Shown: positions 17,795 through 26,905 of the stretch, one piece after another
Layout: each line of letters opens with the position of its first letter
Position numbering within the stretch: the first letter of the stretch is position 1
Origin: UBA5793 sp040255465
GTDB taxonomy: Bacteria; Planctomycetota; Phycisphaerae; Phycisphaerales; UBA5793
Direction: 5' to 3'
Assembly: GCA_040255465.1 (NCBI GenBank)
Contig: JBDZVA010000002.1
Coordinates: forward strand, 124,001-188,000
DNA: 64,000 bases
Translations under genes and position numbers: made by a program
The notes under the pieces: model-generated
Database searches by the model: none
Seen by the model: the letters and a program-made list of their open reading frames with translations, nothing else
What the model was told of the DNA's origin: nothing

Positions 17795-18382
17795 TCACGG
17801 CGCCGCCGAGTCGAACCGCGGCCGCTCCTTGAGCCGCCGGGCCGGGTGACCCACGCAGATGCTCCACGCAGGCAAGTCATCGAAGACGCTTGACCGCGCG
17901 CCGACCACGCACCCGGCGCCGATTGTCACATTCGGTCCGACGAACACATCCGCCGCGATCCACGCTTCGTCTTCCACGACGATCGGCGGTCGCAACAATG
18001 GCATGTCGCGGCGCGTGAAATCGTGCGTACCCGCGCAAAGGTGGGCATACTGGCTGATTGAGACGTTGCGGCCCACGCGGATGGAGCCCAGGCAGTAGAG
18101 GATGGCGAAGTCGCCTACGGACGAACCCTCGCCGATGGTCAGATGCCACGGCACCTCGATGCGCACCGTCGACCGGAGTCGCGCCGTTGGGTGGATGTCG
18201 GCTCCAAAGAGCCGCAGCAACCAGCCGCGCCATCGATACATTGGTCGCGGACTCAGGCGAAACAGAGTCGCTTCGACCCAGTACCACAGCATGCGGCCGA
18301 TCTTCTCGCGCGTTGTCCACGTGCTGAGATGGCGATGCTCGGCAGGGGGGGTGGCGGATGATTCGTGTGAGGCGGTGCTCAT
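17795..18382 (-). CDS. Hexapeptide-repeat acyltransferase (WcaF-like)
   Basis: 195 residues. A short basic/aromatic N-terminus is followed by left-handed beta-helix hexads (IHPTARLRSTVRIEV, LTIGEGSSVG, IRVGRNVSISQY) and the catalytic His loop CAGTHDFTRRDMPL. The end is VIGxG-type (VTIGAGCVVGARS, then CVGHPARRLKERP), as in sugar O-acetyltransferases of exopolysaccharide clusters. ATG overlaps the TGA of the GT2 gene (ATGA, 18379-18382). It probably acetylates a sugar of the product made by the upstream genes. Confidence 0.9.
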   Translation of the reverse strand: MSTASHESSATPPAEHRHLSTWTTREKIGRMLWYWVEATLFRLSPRPMYRWRGWLLRLFGADIHPTARLRSTVRIEVPWHLTIGEGSSVGDFAILYCLGSIRVGRNVSISQYAHLCAGTHDFTRRDMPLLRPPIVVEDEAWIAADVFVGPNVTIGAGCVVGARSSVFDDLPAWSICVGHPARRLKERPRFDSAAP

Positions 18383-19407
18383 CGGTGCGGACCAGCCTTG
18401 CTCTGCCGCAACTGCATCTCCTGATGCTTGGCGACGGAGAGGAACTCATAGAACGCCAGCAGGCGGCAGAAGACGAACCCCGGATAGCCGTCGAGAATCC
18501 CACCCTTGATCAGGTACGCGTACAGAAAACGAAGTGTGGGGCGCAGCGGCAGGTGACGCGATCTGGCTTTCAACCACCGCCGCCGCGCAATCGGGCCGCC
18601 AAAGAGCGACGGTTCGACCTCGCCCGCATCGCCCGCCTCCATCGCGTGCGCTTCCCATGTTGAGTAGCGGTTGTGCTTCTCGACCCAGGTCGCGATATCG
18701 GGATAGGCATAGTGCAGAAAGTCATGCTTGAGATACCCCGCCTCACCGGTGGAGAGGACGATGTGTTCATGCACCTCGTTGTCACCCGAACCCGTGTCGC
18801 CAAGCTCCCCGATGCGCTCATAGCGGCCGAGGGCGTGCTTGAAGAGGCGGATGTTCCAGGACGGGTAGTACCCGCAATGCTTGATCCACCGGTCCATGAA
18901 GATGAACCGGCGATTGAGCCAGTAGCCATCGCCGCAACCGTTTCCGGCCGGGTAGCTGCCCGTGACGACGCGGCGCACCTCCTCGGTCAGTTCAGGCGTC
19001 ATGTGCTCGTCGGCATCCATGATCAGGACCCACTCCGTTTTCCACGGCACATGCTCGAGCGCCCAGTTCTTCTTCTTTGGCCAGCCTGACTTGGAATAGT
19101 GAAACTGATACACATCAGCGCCCATCGCCTGCGCCAGCGGAATCGTCTCATCGGTGGACTGCGAATCGATCACCGCCACATGCCGGGCCCAGCGAACGTG
19201 GCGGATGCACTCGACGATATTGACTTGCTCATTGCGGACCGGGATGAGCACGCTCACCGGCACGCTGCCGACCGCGGGCCAGCGCCCCGGCGGGAAGCGA
19301 TCCGGGTGAACCTCGCTCTGCAGAGCGTCAGCGCGGGGGTCGCGCGGCTCAGCCTGCGGGGCGGGCGCCGTCGACTGTTCCGCGATGGTCGAGGCCGCTG
19401 CGCTCAT
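18379..19407 (-). CDS. Glycosyltransferase family 2
   Basis: 342 residues. GT-A fold: VSVLIPVRNEQVNIVECI at the start, IDSQSTDETI and the metal-binding DADEH (in VLIMDADEHMTPEL). Those resemble WaaE/KdtX-like GT2 enzymes that act on LPS core or capsule sugars. A hydrophobic C-terminal stretch (FLYAYLIKGGILDGYPGFVF) is shared by that group. Both ends overlap neighbours by ATGA, so expression is coupled with the GT4 and acyltransferase genes. Donor and acceptor are unknown. Confidence 0.9.
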   Translation of the reverse strand: MSAAASTIAEQSTAPAPQAEPRDPRADALQSEVHPDRFPPGRWPAVGSVPVSVLIPVRNEQVNIVECIRHVRWARHVAVIDSQSTDETIPLAQAMGADVYQFHYSKSGWPKKKNWALEHVPWKTEWVLIMDADEHMTPELTEEVRRVVTGSYPAGNGCGDGYWLNRRFIFMDRWIKHCGYYPSWNIRLFKHALGRYERIGELGDTGSGDNEVHEHIVLSTGEAGYLKHDFLHYAYPDIATWVEKHNRYSTWEAHAMEAGDAGEVEPSLFGGPIARRRWLKARSRHLPLRPTLRFLYAYLIKGGILDGYPGFVFCRLLAFYEFLSVAKHQEMQLRQSKAGPHR

Positions 19408-20747
19408 GCGACTTCGCTCGATGCGCTGGAGGGAGAGGACGGATCGTCAGGTCTGATGCGCAGCGCCGGTCCCGTGTCGCCCGCACGCGAAGTCGATGAT
19501 CCGTTTCGAACCGGTCGTTCACTACCTCGGCGGATCACCGAATCGATGACCGCGTCAAACTGCGGCAGGGTACAAGTGTCGCAGTAGGCGGCGTCAAACG
19601 CCGCACGAGCCCGCTGCTTCATCGCGGTATGCTCGGCTCGGTTGGCCTTGAGCTCACGGATAAACGACACAATCGACTCGGCATCGCCGTGGCGCACGCT
19701 CGCACCGCAGTCGAACTTCGCAATGGCATCGTCCACGTTGCTGCCCTCGGGGCCGACGTAAAGGATCGGCAGTCCGGCTGCGAGGTTCGCGTGCAGTTTG
19801 CTCGGGCTCATGACCCCCAGCACGATGTCCCGCAATGTGATCAGCGCGCAATCGGCGCCGGCCATGACGACCGGCGTCTGATCCTTGGGCACGTAGCCGT
19901 GCATGAGCACGTTGCTCAGGCCGCGCCGTTCAGCCTGCTGCTGGATCTCCTCCCAACGCGAGCCGCCTCCAACGAAGAAGAAGGTCACTTTCTCGTCGCG
20001 CAGTTTTTCCGCCGCGTCGAGCACGGTTTCGAACTGGTGGCCGTATCCCGTATTGCCCAGATAGAGCACCACGAAACGATCGGTGAGCCCAAGGCTCTCC
20101 GCCTGAGCCCACTTGCGCTTCTCGCGCATGAGTGGAAACATCGCGGCGGGCTCCCAGTTCGGGATGATCGTGGAGGGCAGGGGATGCGCCGGCCGCGCAT
20201 ACTGACCGAGCAGCAGGTCGCGCATCGCCGAATCGAGTACGACAAGATGGTCGATGCGCCCGAAGAGCATGCGATTCATCCAGCGCATGAACCGGCTGGG
20301 CCAACTGCCCTCGCGCAGCACTTCGGTGCGCTCGGCGGCCTCGGGATAGCAGTCCATGTTCCACAGGATGATGCGCGTCCACGGATGGAAGAATTTGTGC
20401 AGCAGGGCCGTCCAGACGATGAACGGCGGCGTGGTCAGCGCGATGATGACATCCTGGCGCGGCAGGGTGACGGCCGTGCAGGCGGCCAGGAAGTAGAACA
20501 CGCCATAGTCGATGCAGCGCTTGAGCTTGCTCGACTTGCCCAGTTGCGGCGTCCAGACGCGGTGGATGCGCGGGTTGTCGAACATGGTCGGCGCGGGCGC
20601 CCCCGACTCGGGGACATAGCCGCCGGCGCTGGCGATGATGCGCACCTCGTCTTTCAGTTTTACGCGGTGCTCAGCCAGCGACGCGGCGAGATGAGCCGTG
20701 GGACTGATATCCGGCTTGTAGAATTGATTGATGATCGTGATGCGCAT
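19404..20747 (-). CDS. Glycosyltransferase family 4 (WbuB-like)
   Basis: 447 residues from ATG 20747 with GGAG 9 bases upstream; a TTG one codon earlier is less likely. The GT-B N-domain starts MRITIINQFYKPDISPTAHL. The C-domain shows VLYLGNTGYGHQFETVLDA, FVGGGSRWEE and the donor-site region LHANLAAGLPILYVGPEGS. This pattern resembles WbuB-type enzymes that add amino sugars to undecaprenyl-linked intermediates. Central hydrophobic patches would allow peripheral membrane binding. It is the second gene of the glycan operon, after the epimerase. Confidence 0.9.
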   Translation of the reverse strand: MRITIINQFYKPDISPTAHLAASLAEHRVKLKDEVRIIASAGGYVPESGAPAPTMFDNPRIHRVWTPQLGKSSKLKRCIDYGVFYFLAACTAVTLPRQDVIIALTTPPFIVWTALLHKFFHPWTRIILWNMDCYPEAAERTEVLREGSWPSRFMRWMNRMLFGRIDHLVVLDSAMRDLLLGQYARPAHPLPSTIIPNWEPAAMFPLMREKRKWAQAESLGLTDRFVVLYLGNTGYGHQFETVLDAAEKLRDEKVTFFFVGGGSRWEEIQQQAERRGLSNVLMHGYVPKDQTPVVMAGADCALITLRDIVLGVMSPSKLHANLAAGLPILYVGPEGSNVDDAIAKFDCGASVRHGDAESIVSFIRELKANRAEHTAMKQRARAAFDAAYCDTCTLPQFDAVIDSVIRRGSERPVRNGSSTSRAGDTGPALRIRPDDPSSPSSASSEVA

Positions 20748-20785
20748 CAATCGACGCTCCGAAGGGGAACTGGTCTCGCCTGACC

Positions 20786-21838
20786 TTATGCGCGGTGCTG
20801 GTCGGAGATGACCTGAATCATCTCATCCACGATCTGATCAAGGCTGTAGGTGAGTCGCCAGCCCGGGAAGTGCGACTGGAGCTTGCGCAGGTCGCTGTAG
20901 TAGCAGATGTGGTCGCCGACCCGGTTGGTCTCACTGTAGGTCAGTTTGGGTTTCTTGCCTGTCGCCTTGCGGATCATCTCGACGCATTCAAGCAGGCTGG
21001 CGGCGTTGCCCTTGCCCCCACCCAGGTTGTACACCTCGCCGGGTCGGGGATTCTGCGCGAAGTGCCAGAACGCATTGATGACGTCGTGGCAGTGAATCTG
21101 GTCGCGCACCTGCTTGCCCTTGTAGCCGAAGATCGTGTACGGCCCTTCACGCAGGGCAACCAGCACGAGGTAGTTCAGGAAGCCGTGCAGTTCAACGCCG
21201 CTGTGTTGCGGTCCCGTCAGGCAGCCGCCGCGGAAGATGCCTGTCTTGAGGCCGAAGTACCTGCCGTATTCCTGGGCCAGCACGTCGCCGGCCACCTTCG
21301 AGGCGCCAAAGAGCGAATGCAGCGTGTGGTCGATCGAGAAGTCTTCCGCAATGCCATGCTCGTAGGCCGGGTCGGCGTAATCCCAGCGCGTTTCCAGTTC
21401 CTTGAGCGGCACGTGGTTCGGACCGTCGCCGTAGACCTTGTTCGTGCTCATGTGGATGAACACGGCTTCGGGTCGGTGTCGCCGACACGCTTCGAGCATG
21501 TTCAGCGTGCCGACCGCATTGACGTCGAAATCATCGAACGGCCGCGAGGCCGCCAGATCGTGGCTCGGTTGGGCGGCGGCGTGAATCACCAGATCAAAAG
21601 GACGGTCCTTGAACAGTCCATCCACTGCCGCGCGGTCGCGGATGTCCAGTTCCTGGTGGCGGAACCGTTTGCACGTCGATTCGAGCCGCTGCCGGTTCCA
21701 GGTCGTATCACCCTTGGGTCCGAAAAAATCTGCCCGCATGTTGTTGTCGACACCGGTGATGTCAAAACCCAGGCGATCGAAGAACGTCACCGCCTCCGAT
21801 CCGATCAGACCGCTGCTACCCGTCACCAGAACCCGCAT
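20786..21838 (-). CDS. NAD-dependent sugar epimerase (CDP-paratose 2-epimerase-like)
   Basis: 350-residue extended SDR. The NAD site is GSSGLIG (7-13), followed by GVDNNMRADFFG and AAAQPSHD, both typical of the CDP-paratose/tyvelose 2-epimerase group. STNKVYGDGP holds the active-site Ser/Thr. The expected YxxxK is FGASK (Phe 177, Lys 181), so the canonical tyrosine is absent; the codon is TTT. Several close relatives may share this, but I cannot check. It is the first gene of the glycan operon and probably supplies or modifies its nucleotide sugar. Confidence 0.88.
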   Translation of the reverse strand: MRVLVTGSSGLIGSEAVTFFDRLGFDITGVDNNMRADFFGPKGDTTWNRQRLESTCKRFRHQELDIRDRAAVDGLFKDRPFDLVIHAAAQPSHDLAASRPFDDFDVNAVGTLNMLEACRRHRPEAVFIHMSTNKVYGDGPNHVPLKELETRWDYADPAYEHGIAEDFSIDHTLHSLFGASKVAGDVLAQEYGRYFGLKTGIFRGGCLTGPQHSGVELHGFLNYLVLVALREGPYTIFGYKGKQVRDQIHCHDVINAFWHFAQNPRPGEVYNLGGGKGNAASLLECVEMIRKATGKKPKLTYSETNRVGDHICYYSDLRKLQSHFPGWRLTYSLDQIVDEMIQVISDQHRA

Positions 21839-21976
21839 TTGAACCTGTGCTCCATGACCGCCGATCGAAGCGGCTGTCAGTCATAATCGGCAATCATCGC
21901 AATCCGATCCATCCGAATCCCGATCCTCAACCCCCCCAAAGGACGGTTTTTCGGACCCGCCGCCGGCTCCCGTCAC

Positions 21977-23308
21977 CTACTTTTCAGCCAGCCGGGCAAG
22001 GATGATCGGCACCGCCGGCGGCACGCGATTGCTGTGGCTGCTCACGTTGCGGATCATGCTCAAATGGTTGGCCGACACCACGACATAGTCTGTCACCCCG
22101 TCGAGCCGTGTGGACTCAAGGGAGACGCATCCATCACCCAGCCCGTCGATGAGATCACTGGCGCTCTGTTCGAGGTCGCTCCCGGCGAACACCTGGCCGT
22201 ACTTGGATTTGCCCATGGCGTCGAGCCGCCTCGCCATGGTCGCGATCCCGTCGGCCGTGATGGGGCTGGCCGATCCGGCGATGATGGTGGTCGGCAAACC
22301 GCCGGGCAGAGGACGCGCGTTGAGCTCGGTCAGGAACACGCTGCCCGGCATGAGATCATCCTGCGCCTCGCCCGCTCCGTCGAAAAAGCCGCCAATGAGC
22401 AGGCCGTCACCGCTCAGCGCCCGCACGGTCTGATCGCGCGCTTCCGTGGCGATGCGAAACAGGGCCATTTTCGACCCATGGTTGGGTGGGCCGAGCATGA
22501 TCAGCCGGTCAACGCGCGGAAAACGCTCACCTCCGTCGAGCGAACCGGCGTAGTACGCGGGGTTCGTGAGGATGTCGCGGCTTATCAGGCAACCCATGCT
22601 GTGCGCCACGATCGAGACGTGCCCAACGCCCATCTCGCGCATCTCGTGAAACAGCGACGCGACGAACTCGGACGAATCCTTAATCGCCTGGTCGTCGGGG
22701 TAGGTGATCTCACAGACGCCATAACCGGCGTCGAGCAGATCGGGGATCAGTTGTCCCCAGAGGTGGCCCACATCGTCGAGCCCGTGAATGAGAACGACCG
22801 CGTCCTTCGGGGCGTTCTCCGCAGACAGCCGCGCGGTCGTCCCATCAGGCAGATGCACCATGACGCCGAACTGCGCTTTGGCGAGGGCCGCGGCTTCCGG
22901 GAAGAAGCTCTCGATGAGCCGCTGCACGGCGGCATTAAAATCGGTCTGGTGCTGGCGCAGCCGCACGCGATCGACCGTCACCGCGACTTCATCTGCATTG
23001 ATGTCGAGCCTGACGATTCCATCCGTGATGGAACCGATCAGGCGAATCGTGCTGGAACCCAGAGGGGTGCGGACCGGCACGGAATAGTCGCTCAGTCTCT
23101 TGATGGCCTCGCCGTCCATCCCGATCTCGCTGGCGAGTTCACCCACCAGTTCACCGACCTGCAGTTCGCCGTCCTGCAAGGGAATGGTGATGCGCCACTC
23201 CGTCTCGGGCTTGGTGGGGGTTTCCAGAGCCTGCCGGGCGCCGGCGGGCGCGGTCCAGCACGCGAGCCCTGCGAGGATTGAAAGGGCGGTTGCGGATCGT
23301 CGCATCAT
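21977..23308 (-). CDS. Secreted lipase-like alpha/beta hydrolase
   Basis: 443 residues; two tandem ATGs (23308, 23305) follow a GGGAG SD. Signal peptide ending PAGA before RQALE. About 165 residues of unrecognised N-domain precede the hydrolase: oxyanion loop VVLIHGLDD (about 171), nucleophile elbow VAHSMGC with Ser 237, and LGPPNHGSKMA. This arrangement recalls PGAP1/triacylglycerol-lipase-like enzymes. It lies 39 bases downstream of the MCE gene, and cotranscription suggests a role in envelope lipid handling (inference). Confidence 0.85.
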   Translation of the reverse strand: MMRRSATALSILAGLACWTAPAGARQALETPTKPETEWRITIPLQDGELQVGELVGELASEIGMDGEAIKRLSDYSVPVRTPLGSSTIRLIGSITDGIVRLDINADEVAVTVDRVRLRQHQTDFNAAVQRLIESFFPEAAALAKAQFGVMVHLPDGTTARLSAENAPKDAVVLIHGLDDVGHLWGQLIPDLLDAGYGVCEITYPDDQAIKDSSEFVASLFHEMREMGVGHVSIVAHSMGCLISRDILTNPAYYAGSLDGGERFPRVDRLIMLGPPNHGSKMALFRIATEARDQTVRALSGDGLLIGGFFDGAGEAQDDLMPGSVFLTELNARPLPGGLPTTIIAGSASPITADGIATMARRLDAMGKSKYGQVFAGSDLEQSASDLIDGLGDGCVSLESTRLDGVTDYVVVSANHLSMIRNVSSHSNRVPPAVPIILARLAEK

Positions 23309-23347
23309 GACTTGATACTCCCGCGGGGATCCGCCCGTTCGTCCGAT

Positions 23348-24682
23348 TCACGGCTTGACGCCGGTGCCGAACAGAATTTCTCCCCAGCGTTTGTCTTCCT
23401 GCTTGTACTTCTCATAGCGCGTTTCAAACTCTGACAGAGCCCGCTGCACGAGTTCGCTCTCAGGATCGAGTTCCCCGCCATACCGGTCGTGCAATGCCTT
23501 GAGGCTCACCACCGACGCTTCCAGATCACTCACCGCAGCCGCGTACGTGCGAACCGCGTCGTGCAGCAGGGACTGCTTGGCCTCGTCCTTTGATGGAGTG
23601 TAGAGCAGTCGCCACGGCTCGGATCGAACTTCGATCGTGGCCAGCTTGAGGTTGTCCGAACTCAGCCTCAGATTGGCAAGAATGCGCGAAATCTGCGGCA
23701 CTTCCGTCGTCAGGCTCTGGTTGAGGATCGTGAACGTATCGGTGGCGGCGGCGAGTCCCCGGTCGGCCCGGTCAAGTAATTGTTCAATCCGCGCGATGCC
23801 TTCTTCGCGCGTCCATCGCGTGACTTCCTTGACGTTCTCGGCCGTTTCCCTGACGTTGGGAGACACATCGCTGACGAGCGTCCGGACGTCGTTGACGCCG
23901 CCATCCACATTGGCCATGATGGCGTCAGCCTTTTCCGCCAGGGCCGGGCCTCGCTCGGTTGTGGCCCGGATGTCCTGGATGATCTGGGCGATGCGGTCAC
24001 TCCACTGCGGCCATTTTTCCTGCAGCGAAGCGACAAAGGCTCGCACATCTTCAGTGGTTCCGCGCACATTCTGGACGATCACGGGTCCGTCTTCGTTGAC
24101 GGTCTTGCTCGCGAAAGAAGTGACCTCCTTGACGTCCGCGGTGATCCCGTCGATGCGCTCAATGATGGCCTTGACGCGCTGGAGGTCCTCGGGGCCGATG
24201 CCGGCGGTCTTGAGCAGCACCGAGGGCGCGTACCCGCCGGTGATGGTGCCGCCGTCTTTGAAGAACTTGGAACTCAACGGCGGACCCTGCGTCCCCAGCG
24301 GCGCGATGTCGATCGCCGTCGCCCCGCCGATGAGTGGAACGACCATCCCCGCGAAGGCGTCTTCGTGAATCTGGTAGGCCTCGGGAATCGTCACGGTCAC
24401 GATGAAACGCGGCTGATCAGTGCGGTTGAGATCCGCCGTCATCTCCGTTACTTTGCCGACGCTCATGCCGCCGACCATGACCTCGGAGCCGACTTTGACG
24501 CCGGGCACGCCGATGTCCAATGGGAAAGCGATGCGGATCGACTGCGTACTGGCGAAGTCGCCAAGATCCGAAAGCGTGATCACCGTCGCGACGAATCCGA
24601 CGATCGCAGCGATCACAAAGAACCCGGCGACGGTGTTGTTGCGCTGGCGTGTGCGGCTGGTGCTCATGTTCGACTTGCCCAT
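23348..24682 (-). CDS. MCE family protein (MlaD-like)
   Basis: 444 residues. One membrane anchor (about 17-41) leads into an MCE domain (about 45-130, IRIAFPLDIGVPGVKVGSEV followed by GGMSVGKVTEM). A long helical region (about 150-370) with many Asp/Val/Thr heptads follows and may form the tunnel or needle seen in MCE hexamers. MlaD-type proteins bind phospholipid between inner and outer membranes. It starts 24 bases after the ATPase gene. The length exceeds E. coli MlaD and is nearer to longer MCE proteins. Confidence 0.93.
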   Translation of the reverse strand: MGKSNMSTSRTRQRNNTVAGFFVIAAIVGFVATVITLSDLGDFASTQSIRIAFPLDIGVPGVKVGSEVMVGGMSVGKVTEMTADLNRTDQPRFIVTVTIPEAYQIHEDAFAGMVVPLIGGATAIDIAPLGTQGPPLSSKFFKDGGTITGGYAPSVLLKTAGIGPEDLQRVKAIIERIDGITADVKEVTSFASKTVNEDGPVIVQNVRGTTEDVRAFVASLQEKWPQWSDRIAQIIQDIRATTERGPALAEKADAIMANVDGGVNDVRTLVSDVSPNVRETAENVKEVTRWTREEGIARIEQLLDRADRGLAAATDTFTILNQSLTTEVPQISRILANLRLSSDNLKLATIEVRSEPWRLLYTPSKDEAKQSLLHDAVRTYAAAVSDLEASVVSLKALHDRYGGELDPESELVQRALSEFETRYEKYKQEDKRWGEILFGTGVKP

Positions 24683-24706
24683 CCATCCGGTCGTGGTTGA
24701 GTGGAA

Positions 24707-25603
24707 TCACTTCACGATGCGAGTCGATTCGATGCTGGGCCCGGGCGCCATTCGCGGGACGTCCGGTGTCCCCAGCAGATCTTCTTCATAGTTGGTCGCG
24801 GTTCGGCGCTGCGTAATGGGCCCCTCGGCGTCTCCGCGAATGAACTGGCGAACCAGCGCCCGTTCCTCGTCGACGTCGCCAACATCATGACCGCGCAGCT
24901 CCTCGAACCACACCCGATCGGCGACGACCATCATCTTGCCCTTGTCGAGCATGGCCATGCGATCGGCGATGGCAAATGCGGAGTCCATCTCGTGTGTGAC
25001 GACGACGCTCGTCACCCCGAGTTTCTTGGTCAGGTCGATGATGAGCCGGTCGATCCCGGCAGACGTCACTGGGTCCAGCCCCGCCGAGGGTTCGTCATAG
25101 AACAGGATCTTCGGATCCAGCGCCAGCGCCCGGGCCAGGCCGGCCCGCTTCTTCATTCCGCCCGAAATCTGGGCCGGATACTTCTCGGCGTGCTCGCGCA
25201 GCCCCACAAGCTCGAGCTTGATCTTGACCTGGATATTGATGATGTTCTGGTCCAGGGTGGTGTGCTCCTGGAGGGGCAGAGCAACGTTCTCCGCAATGGT
25301 CATCGACTGGAACAGGGCGCCGGACTGGAACAGGATTCCGAACTTTTTGCGAACTTTATTCAGCCCGTCATCGTCCAGTCCCGCAAGATCCTGGCCGAAG
25401 AGGGCTACTTTTCCCCCGTCGGGGGTCAACGAGCCGATCATGTGCCGCAGCAGCGTGGACTTCCCGCTGCCCGAACCGCCCATAATGACGAGGATTTCGC
25501 CCGGGCGGACATCGAGATTGATGCCGTCCAGGACCGTCCGGCCGTCGAACCGCTTGACAAGGTTCTGGACGCTGATGATGGGTTGTGAGCCGTTGGGAGT
25601 CAT
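24707..25603 (-). CDS. MlaF-like lipid ABC transporter ATP-binding protein
   Basis: 298 residues. Walker A GGSGSGKS (42-49), Q-loop ILFQSGALFQSMTIAENV, signature ISGGMKKRAGLARAL and Walker B ILFYDEPSAGLDP. The KKR after the signature and the FQSGALF Q-loop are hallmarks of MlaF/Ttg2A. A 45-residue tail after the ATPase is less conserved. It is the first gene of a minus-strand operon with the MCE protein and the lipase. The MlaE permease that MlaF needs is not adjacent and must be encoded elsewhere. Confidence 0.94.
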   Translation of the reverse strand: MTPNGSQPIISVQNLVKRFDGRTVLDGINLDVRPGEILVIMGGSGSGKSTLLRHMIGSLTPDGGKVALFGQDLAGLDDDGLNKVRKKFGILFQSGALFQSMTIAENVALPLQEHTTLDQNIINIQVKIKLELVGLREHAEKYPAQISGGMKKRAGLARALALDPKILFYDEPSAGLDPVTSAGIDRLIIDLTKKLGVTSVVVTHEMDSAFAIADRMAMLDKGKMMVVADRVWFEELRGHDVGDVDEERALVRQFIRGDAEGPITQRRTATNYEEDLLGTPDVPRMAPGPSIESTRIVK

Positions 25604-25752
25604 GGTACCATATTGATGTCGGCCAAAGACTTTAGGGATTCAACCCAATCCGACGCGATGGCCATCAGTATACTCAGGTATGATACCAGTGTGCTGCCGC
25701 ACACCATCCGATGAAGATCCACGTCCCAGAGCCCCGAACGAAGGAGATCACA

Positions 25753-26823
25753 ATGAAGCGACTGATGACAGGAATTGCCGCGATGGCCATGATGGCGGCG
25801 GCGAGTGCGCCGAGTCTCGCCGAGGTCAAAGTCGGCGACAAGATGCCGGAACTCAAGGTGTCCGCGTTGCACAACAACGAGTACAACGTCGACCTGAAAG
25901 ATCTTGAGGGTTATGTCGTGGTGGTCGAGTTCTGGGCGACCTGGTGCGGACCGTGCAAGGCGAGCATTCCACATCTCAATGAAATGCATGAGAAGTACAA
26001 GGATCGCGGCGTCGTGTTCATCGGCATCAGCGATGAGAACGATTCGCTTGTCGAGCCCTTCATCAAGCAGATGAAGATGAAGTATCTCGTCGCCGCCGGC
26101 GGCGGAGAAACCCAGCGCGCCTTCGGCGTCAATGGCATCCCCCACGCCGTGCTCTTCGATCCCTCCATGACCGCCAAGTGGATCGGCAACCCGCACCCGC
26201 AGGCCGGCGGTCCTGAACTGGACAAGCAGATTTCGAGTCTGCTCGCGTCCAGTCCGCCGTCACGCTCGCTCGGCAGCGGACCGGACTACAACGAAAAGGT
26301 CTTTGCCTCCATCGAGACGTCGCTGCTCAAGGGCGACAACCCCGGCGCCATCTCCATGCTTCGTCGCATTGATCGCAAGTCGCTCGATGCGCGTGAAGGC
26401 CATCGCGCCCGGTACGACGGCATTGTCAATCGCATCACGCCCATGGCGCAGTCCGACTTCGATCGCGCCATGAGTGCCGTCAAGAACAAGCAGTATGCCG
26501 ACGCCCTGGCGACGCTCAACCGGGTGGCCACCGAGTACCGAGGCTTGCCCATCGCAGACAAGGCCGCGGCCGAACTCAAGCGGCTGGACGCCGATCCCGA
26601 AGTGCTCAAGTCCAAGCGGGACGACGCCATCGAAGGTCGCGCCGACAACATGCTCAAGCGAGCCAAAGCGCAGGCCGCGGACGGCGACAACGTCATGGCC
26701 TACCTTCGCCTCAAGAACATCGTTGAGAAATATCCCAACACGGCCGCGGCCACGGAGGCCAAGCAGCTTCTTGCCGCTTACGAAGCCGATGCCGAGTTCA
26801 TGAAGACCATTAAGGATCGTTGA
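25753..26823 (+). CDS. Secreted TlpA-like thioredoxin-fold protein with helical tail
   Basis: 356 residues from ATG 25753, with AAGGAG at 25741-25746, 6 bases upstream. The signal peptide ends SLAE. The thioredoxin domain has VVVVEFWATWCGPCKASIP with active-site Cys 65 and 68 and the cis-Pro loop VNGIPHAVLFD. After about residue 170 the chain becomes alpha-helical with TPR-like stretches (MSAVKNKQYADALATLNRV; VMAYLRLKNIVEKYP). TlpA proteins reduce disulfides outside the membrane, for example for cytochrome c maturation. It is a single gene, ending at an intrinsic terminator. Confidence 0.92.
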   Translation: MKRLMTGIAAMAMMAAASAPSLAEVKVGDKMPELKVSALHNNEYNVDLKDLEGYVVVVEFWATWCGPCKASIPHLNEMHEKYKDRGVVFIGISDENDSLVEPFIKQMKMKYLVAAGGGETQRAFGVNGIPHAVLFDPSMTAKWIGNPHPQAGGPELDKQISSLLASSPPSRSLGSGPDYNEKVFASIETSLLKGDNPGAISMLRRIDRKSLDAREGHRARYDGIVNRITPMAQSDFDRAMSAVKNKQYADALATLNRVATEYRGLPIADKAAAELKRLDADPEVLKSKRDDAIEGRADNMLKRAKAQAADGDNVMAYLRLKNIVEKYPNTAAATEAKQLLAAYEADAEFMKTIKDR

Positions 26824-26854
26824 TCCGATCCTGTCAGTGAAACGAAGGAGAGAC

Positions 26855-26884
26855 CCGCCGATCCTCACGGATCGGCGGTCTTTT
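26855..26884 (+). terminator. Intrinsic terminator after the TlpA-like gene
   Basis: A 10-bp perfect stem (26855-26864 with 26869-26878) closes a TCAC loop and is followed by TCTTTT. It lies 31 bases after the stop at 26823. Confidence 0.93.
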
Positions 26885-26905
26885 CGTTCACCGCGGACGC
26901 CCGTT

